64,000 nt of DNA from NCBI RefSeq assembly GCF_900129425.1, contig NZ_LT670817.1:6262001-6326000 (forward strand), in the 5' to 3' direction. The stretch comes from Bradyrhizobium erythrophlei. GTDB taxonomy: Bacteria > Pseudomonadota > Alphaproteobacteria > Rhizobiales > Xanthobacteraceae. The stretch's first letter is position 1. Each line of letters starts with the position of its first letter. The notes beneath the pieces were generated by a model. The model did no database searches, had not been told where the DNA came from, and was given only the letters and a program-made list of their open reading frames with translations. Positions 8,552 to 17,276 of the stretch are shown here, piece after piece. The translations under genes and the position numbers were made by a program.

Positions 8552-9471
8552 TGTTGCGACGCACCGAAAACCCGGCGATGCTGATGCCTGTTGTTTCGAG
8601 GCGGCCGGCGATCGTCCTGCCGCTGGCGGGTGCGCTGGTATGCGCGTTCGCTGCCCTGTGGTCTGTCGAGGCCTGCGCGCAGACCAGCGACCCCGGTGCG
8701 CTGGAGCTCGTCGATCCGCAGGTCTTCCGCGCCTGCGGCGATCCGCGCAATCTGCCGTTCTCCAACGACAAGGGCGAGGGATTTGAAAACAAGCTGGCCG
8801 AGTTGTTCGCCGCCAAGCTCGGCAAGAAGCTCAGCTACACCTACTTCCCGCAGGCCACCGGCTTTGTCCGGATGACGCTGGGCTCGTACCGCTGCGATAT
8901 CATCATGGGATTTCCCCAGGGCGATGATCAGGCGCAGGTGACAATTCCCTATTACCGGACCACCTATGCGTTGGTCACCAAGCCCGGAAGCGGACTTGAA
9001 GATGTAACGGCCATCGACGATCCGAAGCTCAGGGACAAACGCATCGGAGTCGTCGCAAAGACACCGCCCAGCACCAACATGGCGATCAACGGTCTTTTGG
9101 CGCACGTCAAATCCTATCCGCTTTTCATCGACACCCGCGCGGATTCCTCGGCGCAAGCCATGATGGACGACCTCGCCCGCGGCGATATCGATTGCGGTAT
9201 ATTGTGGGGCCCGATGGCGGGCTATTTGGCCAGGCAGGCGACGCCGCCCTTCATCGTGGTGCCGCTGACCAAGGAAACGAACGGTCCGCAGATGACCTTT
9301 CGTATCGGCATGGCGGTGCGCCCGGCGGACCAGGAGTGGAAGCGCACGCTCAATCGGCTGATCATGGAAAATCAGGCCGAGATCAACAAGCTCTTGATCA
9401 GCTACAATATTCCCATCCTCGACGAGGCCAACGTGCCGATCACCGCCGAGACGCTTTCCAAGCGACCATGA
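8548..9471 (+). CDS. xoxJ: XoxJ/MxaJ-like periplasmic binding protein
   Basis: A 307-residue protein of the bacterial extracellular solute-binding family 3 fold, of the type linked to quinoprotein dehydrogenases. After a signal peptide (to about residue 43, ending CAQ) the opening VFRACGDPRNLPFSNDKGEGFENKL is characteristic of the XoxJ/MxaJ group. Later GDIDCGILWGPMAGY closes the ligand cleft. XoxJ is thought to help activate or load XoxF with cofactor, not to act as an uptake receptor. The ATG overlaps the xoxG stop (ATGA), so translation is coupled. Its own stop overlaps the next gene in the same way. Confidence 0.93.
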   Translation: MMLRRTENPAMLMPVVSRRPAIVLPLAGALVCAFAALWSVEACAQTSDPGALELVDPQVFRACGDPRNLPFSNDKGEGFENKLAELFAAKLGKKLSYTYFPQATGFVRMTLGSYRCDIIMGFPQGDDQAQVTIPYYRTTYALVTKPGSGLEDVTAIDDPKLRDKRIGVVAKTPPSTNMAINGLLAHVKSYPLFIDTRADSSAQAMMDDLARGDIDCGILWGPMAGYLARQATPPFIVVPLTKETNGPQMTFRIGMAVRPADQEWKRTLNRLIMENQAEINKLLISYNIPILDEANVPITAETLSKRP

Positions 9472-10025
9472 TCAAGGCAGCCGTCTGCTTTGCATTCATG
9501 GTCATCGTCGCTGCCGCCACCGAGGCTGGCGCGGCGGATGTGCCGGAGCCGGATGGCTATCGTCTCGGAGATTATCGCGCGCCGACGCCCGCAACGCTGC
9601 GTGGCGCGAGGGCAATAGGGACCGACGAATCGGAAACCATCTGGCGCAGCCATTCGGCTTCCTTTGTCGATGTGCTGCCAAGGGCACCGCGACCGCGGGA
9701 TTTGCCGGCGGGAACGCTCTGGCGCGACAAGCCGCGTGCCAATATTCCCGGCAGCATCTGGCTGCCCGACACCGGCTATGGCGAACTCGCGGCGAGCATG
9801 GCCGATTATTTCTCGAAGGGCCTGGAAAAGGCGACCAACGGCGATCGCGCCAGGACGCTGGTGCTATATTGCCTGGCGGATTGCTGGATGTCGTGGAACG
9901 CCGCCAGGCGCGCGCTGACGCTCGGTTATTCCGACGTCGTGTGGTATCGCGACGGGACTGACGGCTGGCTCGCCGCCGGGCTTCCACTGCAGGATTCCGC
10001 GCCGGAACCGCGTCCTGGCGAATAG
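9468..10025 (+). CDS. PQQ-associated CxxxCW rhodanese-like protein
   Basis: A 185-residue exported protein. The signal peptide ends near GAA (residue 23). The mature part resembles a rhodanese domain: FVDVLPRAPRP near residue 66, then TLVLYCLADCW with Cys135, Cys139 and Trp140 where rhodaneses hold the active-site Cys, and a C-terminal WYRDGTDGW. This matches the family named for PQQ-dependent catabolism and a Cys-Cys-Trp motif. It ends the coupled xoxG-xoxJ run (ATGA overlap with xoxJ). A thiol or persulfide role that links it to the SoxYZ-like carrier is possible but not shown. Confidence 0.9.
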   Translation: MIKAAVCFAFMVIVAAATEAGAADVPEPDGYRLGDYRAPTPATLRGARAIGTDESETIWRSHSASFVDVLPRAPRPRDLPAGTLWRDKPRANIPGSIWLPDTGYGELAASMADYFSKGLEKATNGDRARTLVLYCLADCWMSWNAARRALTLGYSDVVWYRDGTDGWLAAGLPLQDSAPEPRPGE

Positions 10026-10045
10026 ACCGGTCGCTCGGGAGAATC

Positions 10046-10690
10046 TCATTTCGCTGACGAGCCGGCGTTCAAGCTATTCTGGATCGCGCTCCCCAAATCA
10101 AACAGCCGCTTCTCGATAATCACGGGCACGTCGCACACGTAGGATGTCGATTTCCGCCGATCCTCGAAAATGCGCGTCTGCCACAGCAACTGACTGGCGA
10201 GTTCGTCGCTCTGCGCTGGATCGGCGTTCGGCTTGTCCTGCAGTTCCCGCATCTTCTCGGTCTTGTCGCGTATGTCCTCGGCCGCAGCCTTCTGCTTGCG
10301 CGAAAACCGCTCGATCCCGCTCATCACCTGGTCGCGTTGCGCGTTGAGGGTCGAATACAACCCGGCGAACAGCGTCGTCGCCTTCACTTTTTTTTCCTCG
10401 TTGGTTCCGACCACAAAGTCCGCGATCAGTTTCCGCGCCTCCTCGATCGGGGTGCGGCGAGCCGCCAGACGCGCGACCAATTCCGTCTCCTTTGGATCGG
10501 CGGCCTTTTCCTTGTCGATGGCGTCGATCGGGGGGCCGGTCCAGACACTTGCGATCGAAATCTCCGGCACCTTCAATTGCTGGCAGGGCCAGTCGGGATA
10601 GCGCGGGTCCAGCGCGGACGCCGGCTGCGTCGCGCACAGACTCGTCGCAATCGCAACGCAACAAAAAAGATTACGCGTCGAATGGGCCAC
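10046..10690 (-). CDS. Uncharacterised secreted protein next to xox genes
   Basis: A 214-residue exported protein that I cannot name. A signal peptide (VAHSTRNLFCC...ASA) leads into DPRYPDWPCQQLKVPEIS, a segment with one conserved-looking Cys. The following charged region (about residues 60-190) is rich in Lys, Glu and Ala and likely helical or coiled-coil. A further Cys lies in SYVCDVPV near the C-terminus. GTG 10690 is chosen because GGGAGG sits just upstream; the frame runs on to 10897 without a better site. It converges on the rhodanese-like gene and is divergent from the GH79 gene. Confidence 0.75.
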   Translation of the reverse strand: MAHSTRNLFCCVAIATSLCATQPASALDPRYPDWPCQQLKVPEISIASVWTGPPIDAIDKEKAADPKETELVARLAARRTPIEEARKLIADFVVGTNEEKKVKATTLFAGLYSTLNAQRDQVMSGIERFSRKQKAAAEDIRDKTEKMRELQDKPNADPAQSDELASQLLWQTRIFEDRRKSTSYVCDVPVIIEKRLFDLGSAIQNSLNAGSSAK

Positions 10691-10871
10691 GCCGCACCTC
10701 CCTGGGAACTCGCACCCGCCTTCCTGCGTCGCGGCCCAGCCGACACTTGATCGGGGAGCCGGTTTGCTTATGCCGCGGGCGGGCGAACGTGCCGGAAATA
10801 TATTCGATATCGTTGTGCCCGCGTAGTTAAATTCGGCTTGGCGAGGCGCGCCTGGCGAGGGGGCATCCACG

Positions 10872-12425
10872 ATGAGGGAGGGATTCTGCGTGCTCAATTA
10901 TATCTGCGCGGGATTTTGCGCCTGCCTGACATCGGTACTGCCGGTCGCCCCTACGCATGCCGGCGACGCCAGCACCCCCACGATCACGCCCTCAAGCCTG
11001 GCACGTGTCGGCACGGTCGACGCTCGCTTCCAGTCCTACAACATCGAGATGGTCGAAGTTACCGGCGGACAATTCTGGAAGCCCTACCGGCCGGAGTCGG
11101 GCGCTCCGCCGACGCCGCGCTCCGGATCCGGCACACCGACGGGCATGAATTCGAATTTATTCCAGTACCTGCCGCCGATCGATCTGACCAACGCGCAGTT
11201 GCGAAAGCTCGCGAACGCGCTGGCGCCGGCCTATCTGCGGGTCAGCGGCACCTGGGCCAACACCACCTACTTTGCCGGCAGTGACAACCCGCCGTCGGCG
11301 CCCCCTGCCGGATTCAAAGGCGTTTTGACCCGGCAGCAATGGCGAGGCGTGGTCGATTTCTCACGATCGGTGGACGCACCGATCGTGACGTCCTTCGCCG
11401 TAAGCTCCGGCGCCCGCGATGCCGACGGAGTCTGGAACCCGGATCAAGCCCGGCACCTTCTCGCCTATACCCGCTCGATCGGAGGCCGAATTGCCGCCGC
11501 CGAATTCATGAACGAACCGAACCTCGCCGCGATGGGCGGTGTGCCCACAGGATACAATGCGGCGGCGTACGGACGGGACTTCAGGATATTCCGCAATTTT
11601 CTGAAGCAGGCCGCCCCCGCGACGATGATCCTCGGTCCCGGCACCACCAGCGAGACGCCGATCGCGTCGGACCTGCTCGCCGCCTCCGGGCCCGGCGTGG
11701 ACGCGGTCTCGTATCACTACTATGGAACGCTGTCGGAGCGATGCAACGGCAAGCGCGCGCCGGAGGCGGCCCTCTCCGAAGATTGGCTGTCGCGGACGGA
11801 TGGGAATCTGGCTTTCTATCGATCCCTTCGCGATCGATTCGAGCCCGGCAAGCCGATCTGGCTTACTGAAACCGCGGATGCAGCATGCGGCGGAAACCGC
11901 TGGGCCGCGAGTTTCCTCGATACGTTCCGCTACCTCGATCAGCTCGGGCGACTGGCGAAGGCCGGCGTTCAGGTCGTCATGCACAACACGCTGGCGGCAA
12001 GCGATTACGGCCTGCTCGATGAAAATACGCTGGCACCCCGGCCGAATTTCTGGGGCGCGTTGTTGTGGCGGCAATTGATGGGGACCACGGTGCTCGACGC
12101 CGGCATACCGATTCAATCCGGCCTTCACGTCTATGCTCATTGCCAGCGAGGCGTGCCCGGCGGCGTGGTTCTTCTCGTGATCAACCCCGACCGCGACGCG
12201 CCGCACGCGCTGATGCTTCCCGTAGCGTCCGCGCGCTACACCCTGGAGGCCGCCAGCTTGCTGGACGGTGACGTCAAGCTGAACGGTCGCACACTGGCAC
12301 TTTCCGCAGGCGATGAACTGCCGGCGATCGCGGGCGCTCCGACACCCGCCGCTACCGTAATGTTCCGGCAGGCCACCATAACCTTCCTGGCCATTCCGGA
12401 CGCCGGAAACAATGCATGTCGATAA
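10872..12425 (+). CDS. Glycoside hydrolase family 79 (heparanase-like) secreted enzyme
   Basis: A 517-residue secreted TIM-barrel glycosidase, probably a beta-glucuronidase/heparanase relative. The signal peptide ends around THA (residue 30). The acid/base Glu215 sits in AEFMNEPN and the nucleophile Glu333 in WLTETADAACGG, the usual spacing for clan GH-A. VSYHYYGTLSERC and a C-terminal beta-sandwich (from about residue 420) complete the family layout. The substrate would be a glucuronide-bearing glycan or exopolysaccharide. The gene overlaps the longest reading of the ankyrin frame downstream. A glycan hydrolase inside a methanol oxidation locus is unexpected. Confidence 0.85.
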   Translation: MREGFCVLNYICAGFCACLTSVLPVAPTHAGDASTPTITPSSLARVGTVDARFQSYNIEMVEVTGGQFWKPYRPESGAPPTPRSGSGTPTGMNSNLFQYLPPIDLTNAQLRKLANALAPAYLRVSGTWANTTYFAGSDNPPSAPPAGFKGVLTRQQWRGVVDFSRSVDAPIVTSFAVSSGARDADGVWNPDQARHLLAYTRSIGGRIAAAEFMNEPNLAAMGGVPTGYNAAAYGRDFRIFRNFLKQAAPATMILGPGTTSETPIASDLLAASGPGVDAVSYHYYGTLSERCNGKRAPEAALSEDWLSRTDGNLAFYRSLRDRFEPGKPIWLTETADAACGGNRWAASFLDTFRYLDQLGRLAKAGVQVVMHNTLAASDYGLLDENTLAPRPNFWGALLWRQLMGTTVLDAGIPIQSGLHVYAHCQRGVPGGVVLLVINPDRDAPHALMLPVASARYTLEAASLLDGDVKLNGRTLALSAGDELPAIAGAPTPAATVMFRQATITFLAIPDAGNNACR

Positions 12426-12559
12426 TTGCGTCGAACGCTCACCGATGGGACGCTGCGGAATCCATTTTTCCGTCTGATGTCGGCCGCCTTCTTGGCACAG
12501 GCTCGCCGCTGTGCCAGCCTCATGGCTGCAACGAAGAAACGTGCCAGGGAGCGACCGCC

Positions 12560-13510
12560 TTGTACCGCCAAGTCTTGAATTGCCATGTCTTGTGCCGCCG
12601 TGCGGTTTTTCTGGCCTCGATCGCGATCGCCCTTGTGAGCGCAGCGCCGGCTGCTCGCGCCGCGGACCCTGACCGATGCCAGGGGCTGGCTCGCCGGTTT
12701 CAAATTGCCAAGCCGCAGATCACCGCGATGGAAGTGTCGCTGACCCTGTTTTCCGCGGTCGACGGCAACTGCATCGATCTGGCGACGGAACTGCTTAACC
12801 AGGGCGCATCGGTCGACGCGCGCGACCGGCTCGGCGCCCGGCCGCTGAGTCATGCCGCCAAGTCCGGGCATCTGCAGATGGTGGATCTTCTGCTGGCGCG
12901 CGGCGCTCCGATCGATGCACGCAATCTCGCCGGCGCCACCGCGCTTTATTTTGCCGCCGAAGGCAGCCACATCTCGATCGCGCAGCGGCTGATCGAACGC
13001 GGCGCCGACGTCAAGCTCACCGGCCGAAGCGGGATCTCGCCGATCGCCGCCGCCGCCTATGCCGGCAACGACGTGATCGTCGAAGCCTTGCTCGCCCGCG
13101 GAGCAGACGAGCGCGCGCCCGACGAAACCGGCAAGCCGCCGATCGTCTACGCGGCAGCCGGCGCGCGGCTCGATATCGTCAAGCGGCTGCTGGCGCGAAG
13201 CATCGACGTCAACGCCCGCTATCCCAATGGTCTCACACTGCTGATGTGGGCATCGGGCCCGGATGAAGCGGTCCCGGAAGCGGAGGCGATCAAGGTCGTG
13301 ACGTATCTTTTGGATGCCGGCGCGCATATCGATGACCGGGATGACCGCGGCCGCACGGCCCTGATGATCGCGGCCGAAGGCGGCCATGCCGAAATCGCCA
13401 ATCTGTTGCTGGCGCGAGGCGCCGACGCATCGCTCAAGGACAAGGCCGGAAAACGCGCCGCAGATCTCACGGTGCTGTCTGCGCTGCGCGAACAACTGAC
13501 GCCGCGCTAG
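12560..13510 (+). CDS. Secreted ankyrin-repeat protein
   Basis: About 316 residues with a signal-like segment (VFLASIAIALVSAAPAARA) followed by six to seven ankyrin repeats, such as RLGARPLSHAAKSGHLQMVD and RGRTALMIAAEGGHAEIANL. Ankyrin stacks bind other proteins; the export signal puts this one in the periplasm. TTG 12560 is chosen because AGGGAG lies eight bases upstream. The frame also opens at ATG 12416, overlapping the GH79 stop, which would add a Cys-rich 48-residue extension. Its stop overlaps the stop of the convergent diheme cytochrome gene by four bases. Confidence 0.85.
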   Translation: MYRQVLNCHVLCRRAVFLASIAIALVSAAPAARAADPDRCQGLARRFQIAKPQITAMEVSLTLFSAVDGNCIDLATELLNQGASVDARDRLGARPLSHAAKSGHLQMVDLLLARGAPIDARNLAGATALYFAAEGSHISIAQRLIERGADVKLTGRSGISPIAAAAYAGNDVIVEALLARGADERAPDETGKPPIVYAAAGARLDIVKRLLARSIDVNARYPNGLTLLMWASGPDEAVPEAEAIKVVTYLLDAGAHIDDRDDRGRTALMIAAEGGHAEIANLLLARGADASLKDKAGKRAADLTVLSALREQLTPR

Positions 13511-14094
13511 AGACCCGACAGATATTCCGCCAGCGCCGCGATGTCGTCGGGAGAGGTGGCAAGCATCAAATCGGACATGCCGGGATTATTGCCGCGCGCC
13601 CGGATGCGGAAGTCACCCATCGTCTTCGTCAGGTACTCCCGGCTCAGGCCCGCCAGCCGAGGCACCGTGCCGTCGCCCTGGAAATGATCGAGATGGCAGC
13701 CGGTGCAGCCCACCGAACGGTTGGCGTTCGAGGCGCGGTCCGCGACTTCCTTGGGCGCACGAGGCTGGCCCAGATCGGGCCACGGCTTTGCCGCGAAATA
13801 TTCCGCGATCGCCTGCATGTCGTCCCGCTCCATCGATGAAGCGATCGGCTGCATGATGTCGCTCTTGCGGTCGCCGCGCTTGAAATCGCGCAGCTCGATA
13901 TAGAGGTAGCCCGCCTTTTGTCCCCAAATGACGGGGATCGTCTTGTCGGCCGGCTTGCCGTCCGCGCCGTGGCAGCCGGCGCAAACCTGGGTCTTTTCCT
14001 CGATGCTTTGTGCGTATAGCGGCGTCGTGCAGATGTTCAATACGGCCGCCAGGGCAACGATGGCGGAAGTGCAAAAGTTCAACTTGCCGCTCAT
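13507..14094 (-). CDS. Diheme cytochrome c4-like protein
   Basis: A 195-residue periplasmic cytochrome with two heme sites: CAGCH at residues 38-42 and CTGCH at 130-134. Each is followed by a domain with a Met ligand candidate (DIMQPIAS and PGMSDLML). The signal peptide ends at LYA-Q. The two-domain layout is that of cytochrome c4. It lies just downstream of the second PQQ dehydrogenase, same strand, and is the natural candidate for its electron acceptor, although an intrinsic terminator separates the two genes. Confidence 0.92.
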   Translation of the reverse strand: MSGKLNFCTSAIVALAAVLNICTTPLYAQSIEEKTQVCAGCHGADGKPADKTIPVIWGQKAGYLYIELRDFKRGDRKSDIMQPIASSMERDDMQAIAEYFAAKPWPDLGQPRAPKEVADRASNANRSVGCTGCHLDHFQGDGTVPRLAGLSREYLTKTMGDFRIRARGNNPGMSDLMLATSPDDIAALAEYLSGL

Positions 14095-14136
14095 TTATGC
14101 GATCCGGTGGCGACTAATCAGAAGACCAGTTACTAG

Positions 14137-14168
14137 TTAAAAGAAACGGGACCGCAACCGGTCCCGCT
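14137..14168 (-). terminator. Terminator of the second PQQ dehydrogenase gene
   Basis: The 8-bp perfect stem CGGGACCG / CGGTCCCG (14147-14154 and 14159-14166) has a CAAC loop. Read on the minus strand it is followed by TTTCTTTT. It sits 25 bases after the dehydrogenase stop codon. Confidence 0.85.
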
Positions 14169-14191
14169 TCACTGCTCGATCGCCTGTGCGC

Positions 14192-15898
14192 TCAATTGAG
14201 CGTGAAGGCGATAATGTTGTTGCCGCGGTGAAAATCGATCTGGGTGTTACCGCCCGCGCCGACCACGATATATTGCTTGCCGCCCACCATGTAGGTGGAG
14301 GGTGGCGCATTGACGCCCGCGCCGGCGCGGAAGTTCCACAATTCCTTGCCGTTGGACGAATTGTAGGCCGCGAACTTGCCGTTGCCTTCACCGGTGAACA
14401 CAAGGCCCCCGGCGGTTGCCAGAATGCCGCCGATCATCGGCTCCGGCGTTTTGACCTGCCATTTGATCTTGCCGGTGTTGTAGTCGACGGCGGTGATGTT
14501 GCCCGCCTGCGCCTCGCCCGGAATCACCTTGAAGGCGCCACCAAGCCACAACTTGCCGTTCGGATACGGCGAGTTCTCGACCTGGTAGGTCATGGGCTGA
14601 TGCAGGTTGATGGCATAGGCCAGGCCCTGCCCCGGGTCGGTGGCGATCGGCGACCATTCGACACCGCCGTTCGCACCCGGCAGCATGCGGGCGCCTTCCT
14701 TGGTGGGAAGAACCCACATGTTCTCCTGCGGCACCATGGCTTCGGAGAACCGGATCAGGCTGCAATCCTTGCGGTCATGAACATAGATGTGACCGGTCTT
14801 GCCGGCATGGATCACGCCCGGGATGACCTTGCCGTCCTTGCCCTTGACGTTGACCAGCACCGGCGGGCTTGCGGCATCGAGATCCCACAGATCGTGGGCG
14901 ATGTACTGAAAGTGGCAGACATATTTGCCGGTATCGAGATCAAGCGATACCAGCGAGTCCGTATAGAGATTATCGCCGGGGCGGTTCGAACCATCGAGAT
15001 CGGGCGAGGGATTGCCGACCACGAAATAGATCCGGTTGGTCGCCAGATCGACGGCGGGATTCTGCCACACGCCGCCGCCGAGTTTCGCATAGGGATCGCC
15101 TGACTTGGCGAGCAAGTCCTTTTCGGCCTGGATGTCGCGGTGCATATCGCGGCCGGTAGCGTCCTTGGTCGCCCAGACGCCGACCGAATTCTCCGGTATC
15201 GTATTGAACGTCCAGAGCAGCTTGCCGGTCTTCGCATCATAGGCTTTCATAAAGCCGCGGATGCCGTATTCGCCGCCATTGGTTCCGATCAGGACCTTGT
15301 CCTTGATCACGGTCGGCGCCATCGTCTCGCTGTAACCGAGCTCCGGATCGGCGATGTCGGTCTTCCAGACGACATCGCCGGTCTTTGCGTTCAGGGCCAC
15401 TAACTTGGAGTCGAGCGTGGCGAGGTAGACGAGATCGCCGAGAACCTGGACGCCACGATTGTTGGGACCGCAGCAGTAGGTCGTAACCAGTCCCATCTTG
15501 TGGTTATAGTGCCAGAGCTGCTCGCCGGTTTTGGCGTCGAGCGCATAGACATGGCTGAACGAGGTCGTCACATACATGACGCCGTCGACAACGATGGGCG
15601 AGGTTTCCAGCGATTCCTTGACGTCGGTCTGGAAAATCCACGCGACGTGCAGGTTCTTGACGTTGCCGCGCTCGATCTGCCTGGCAGGATGAAAGCGCGT
15701 CTGGGCATAATTGCCGTTGGTCAGCAGAAAATTCGTTGTGTTCTTGTCGGCTTCGTTGAGCTGTTGCTGGGTAACCGGTGAAACCTTTGCCTGGCCCGAT
15801 GCCGACTTGGCTTCCTGCTTGGTCTCCTGCGCGGTGCTCGGCCCAGTGAGTAATCCGACCAAACCGATAGCGGCGCATACAATAGAAAATCTATTCAT
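14192..15898 (-). CDS. PQQ-dependent alcohol dehydrogenase with lanthanide-type Asp
   Basis: A 568-residue quinoprotein of the methanol/ethanol dehydrogenase superfamily, clearly different from XoxF. A signal peptide ends near STAQ (residue 24). The vicinal disulfide pair is Cys142-Cys143 (TTYCCGPNNRG). The active-site segment is AHDLWDLDAASPP, with catalytic Asp339 and Asp341 two residues later, the residue that marks lanthanide-dependent enzymes. Tryptophan-docking repeats (DAKTG...W) occur throughout. It lacks a fused cytochrome domain; the diheme cytochrome encoded downstream may serve it. Substrate is not readable. The start at 15898 is chosen for the signal peptide with GGGGCGGG upstream. 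Confidence 0.93.
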   Translation of the reverse strand: MNRFSIVCAAIGLVGLLTGPSTAQETKQEAKSASGQAKVSPVTQQQLNEADKNTTNFLLTNGNYAQTRFHPARQIERGNVKNLHVAWIFQTDVKESLETSPIVVDGVMYVTTSFSHVYALDAKTGEQLWHYNHKMGLVTTYCCGPNNRGVQVLGDLVYLATLDSKLVALNAKTGDVVWKTDIADPELGYSETMAPTVIKDKVLIGTNGGEYGIRGFMKAYDAKTGKLLWTFNTIPENSVGVWATKDATGRDMHRDIQAEKDLLAKSGDPYAKLGGGVWQNPAVDLATNRIYFVVGNPSPDLDGSNRPGDNLYTDSLVSLDLDTGKYVCHFQYIAHDLWDLDAASPPVLVNVKGKDGKVIPGVIHAGKTGHIYVHDRKDCSLIRFSEAMVPQENMWVLPTKEGARMLPGANGGVEWSPIATDPGQGLAYAINLHQPMTYQVENSPYPNGKLWLGGAFKVIPGEAQAGNITAVDYNTGKIKWQVKTPEPMIGGILATAGGLVFTGEGNGKFAAYNSSNGKELWNFRAGAGVNAPPSTYMVGGKQYIVVGAGGNTQIDFHRGNNIIAFTLN

Positions 15899-16140
15899 GT
15901 TTCCCGCCCCAATTATTATCTTTAACCGACAAATTGGTCCGCCGGTGCCTTTCAAATCTGACCTGATCGGGCTGGTTTGACAAGGAGAAAACGCCACGCC
16001 GAGAGTTCATGGGCGCTCGCTCGGCGGAATTGCCATCGTCCACTTGCCGCACTGCAACCGCCACGGCGGCGTAGGCAACCAATTAAAAGTCCAACCGAAT
16101 TAGCGCCTATGCCAGGCGCGCCAGCGCCGCTGCAGCAACG

Positions 16141-17172
16141 CTACTTTTTCAAATATTTCTTCAAGTCCCTCGGGCCGACTTCGGCGCCGAAGACATTGCC
16201 TTCCTTGTCGACGCCGACGCCTTCGGCGGTGCTCGACACCGACATGGGCTGTTGATCGGGGATCAGGCCCAACACCCTGGCATCTTCGAGCTTGCCGAAA
16301 CGGATGCCCTTTTCGCAGCCGGGATTATAGGCATAGGCCGCGGCATCGCGGGACTGGGATTCGGAATCGCCGACATAGATCGTCTGATCCCTGGTGACGA
16401 CGATGGCGCTCGGGCGGCTGAATTGTTTCCACTCGCCGAGATAGCTTCCGTCGCGGTCGAAGCGAGCGATGCGATTGTGGTTGCGGTCACCGACCAGCAG
16501 GCGGCCCTTGGCATCGAAGGCCAGCGCATGCGGCACGTCAAGCTCGCCTGGCCCACTGCCCTTGCCGCCAAATGATCTGATGAATTTGCCCTCGGGTGAA
16601 AAGACAAGAATGAGCGACTTGTCGCCGCGCGCGGTGTGCCCTTGCGCGACGAAGATGTCGCCGTTCGACGCGATCGCCACCGCGTTAGGCTGGAAGAAGC
16701 CGTCCGGCGCCTCGCCACCGCCGGGTTTGCCCAGCGTCATGAGTATCTGGCCCTGGGGGCTGAATTTATAGACCTGCATGCCGCGGCCGTCCTTGGCGGC
16801 GTTGTCCGTCACCCAGACATTTCCGGCATCATCGACGGTAAGGCCATGCGGCATCTGAAACAGGCCACCGCCGAAATGGCGCCGCACTTTTCCGTCCGGC
16901 GAAAAGGCGATGATCGGGTCGAGCGGGGAGCCCGCGCAGCTATTGGCGCCGCATCGATCGTAGGCCCAGATCGTGCCGTCGGCCGCGACGGTGACGCCGG
17001 CCGTCGAACCCCAGGCGCGCCCATCCGGCAGCGGAGCGAAACTCACTCCGCGCTGATAGGGATCGGGCGCATCGTTGACGCAAGGGTAGCTCGCCTGGGC
17101 CAAGGCGGCATGCGCGCCCCACATGGCCAGAATGATGCTCAGTGAAACCAGGCGCCAAGCCATCGCGGCCAC
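16141..17172 (-). CDS. Secreted NHL-repeat beta-propeller protein
   Basis: A 343-residue exported six-bladed propeller of the NHL type. The signal peptide ends around ALAQ. Repeats include PHGLTVDDAGNVWVTDNA, PNAVAIASNGDIFVAQGH and PHALAFDAKGRLLVGDRN. Similar proteins are peptidyl-hydroxyglycine lyase-like or SMP-30-like, but no catalytic claim can be made. GTG 17172 with GGGAGGG upstream is preferred; ATG 17163 also fits. It lies upstream of the second PQQ dehydrogenase on the same strand, with 242 bases between, and may share its role. Confidence 0.85.
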   Translation of the reverse strand: MAAMAWRLVSLSIILAMWGAHAALAQASYPCVNDAPDPYQRGVSFAPLPDGRAWGSTAGVTVAADGTIWAYDRCGANSCAGSPLDPIIAFSPDGKVRRHFGGGLFQMPHGLTVDDAGNVWVTDNAAKDGRGMQVYKFSPQGQILMTLGKPGGGEAPDGFFQPNAVAIASNGDIFVAQGHTARGDKSLILVFSPEGKFIRSFGGKGSGPGELDVPHALAFDAKGRLLVGDRNHNRIARFDRDGSYLGEWKQFSRPSAIVVTRDQTIYVGDSESQSRDAAAYAYNPGCEKGIRFGKLEDARVLGLIPDQQPMSVSSTAEGVGVDKEGNVFGAEVGPRDLKKYLKK

Positions 17173-17246
17173 GCGCACCCTCCCCGCACCGGTCAGCCGT
17201 TCGCTCCCGGCATCGCAAGCCGCGACATCGAACCATGCCTGAGATG

Positions 17247-17273
17247 CAAAAGGCCCCGGGAGGGGGCCTTTAA
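17247..17273 (-). terminator. Terminator of the HU-like gene
   Basis: AAAGGCCCC (17249-17257) pairs with GGGGCCTTT (17263-17271). Read on the minus strand the stem ends in CCTTTT just after the HU-like stop codon. The stem is strong and the T tract short. Confidence 0.75.
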
Positions 17274-17276
17274 CAC

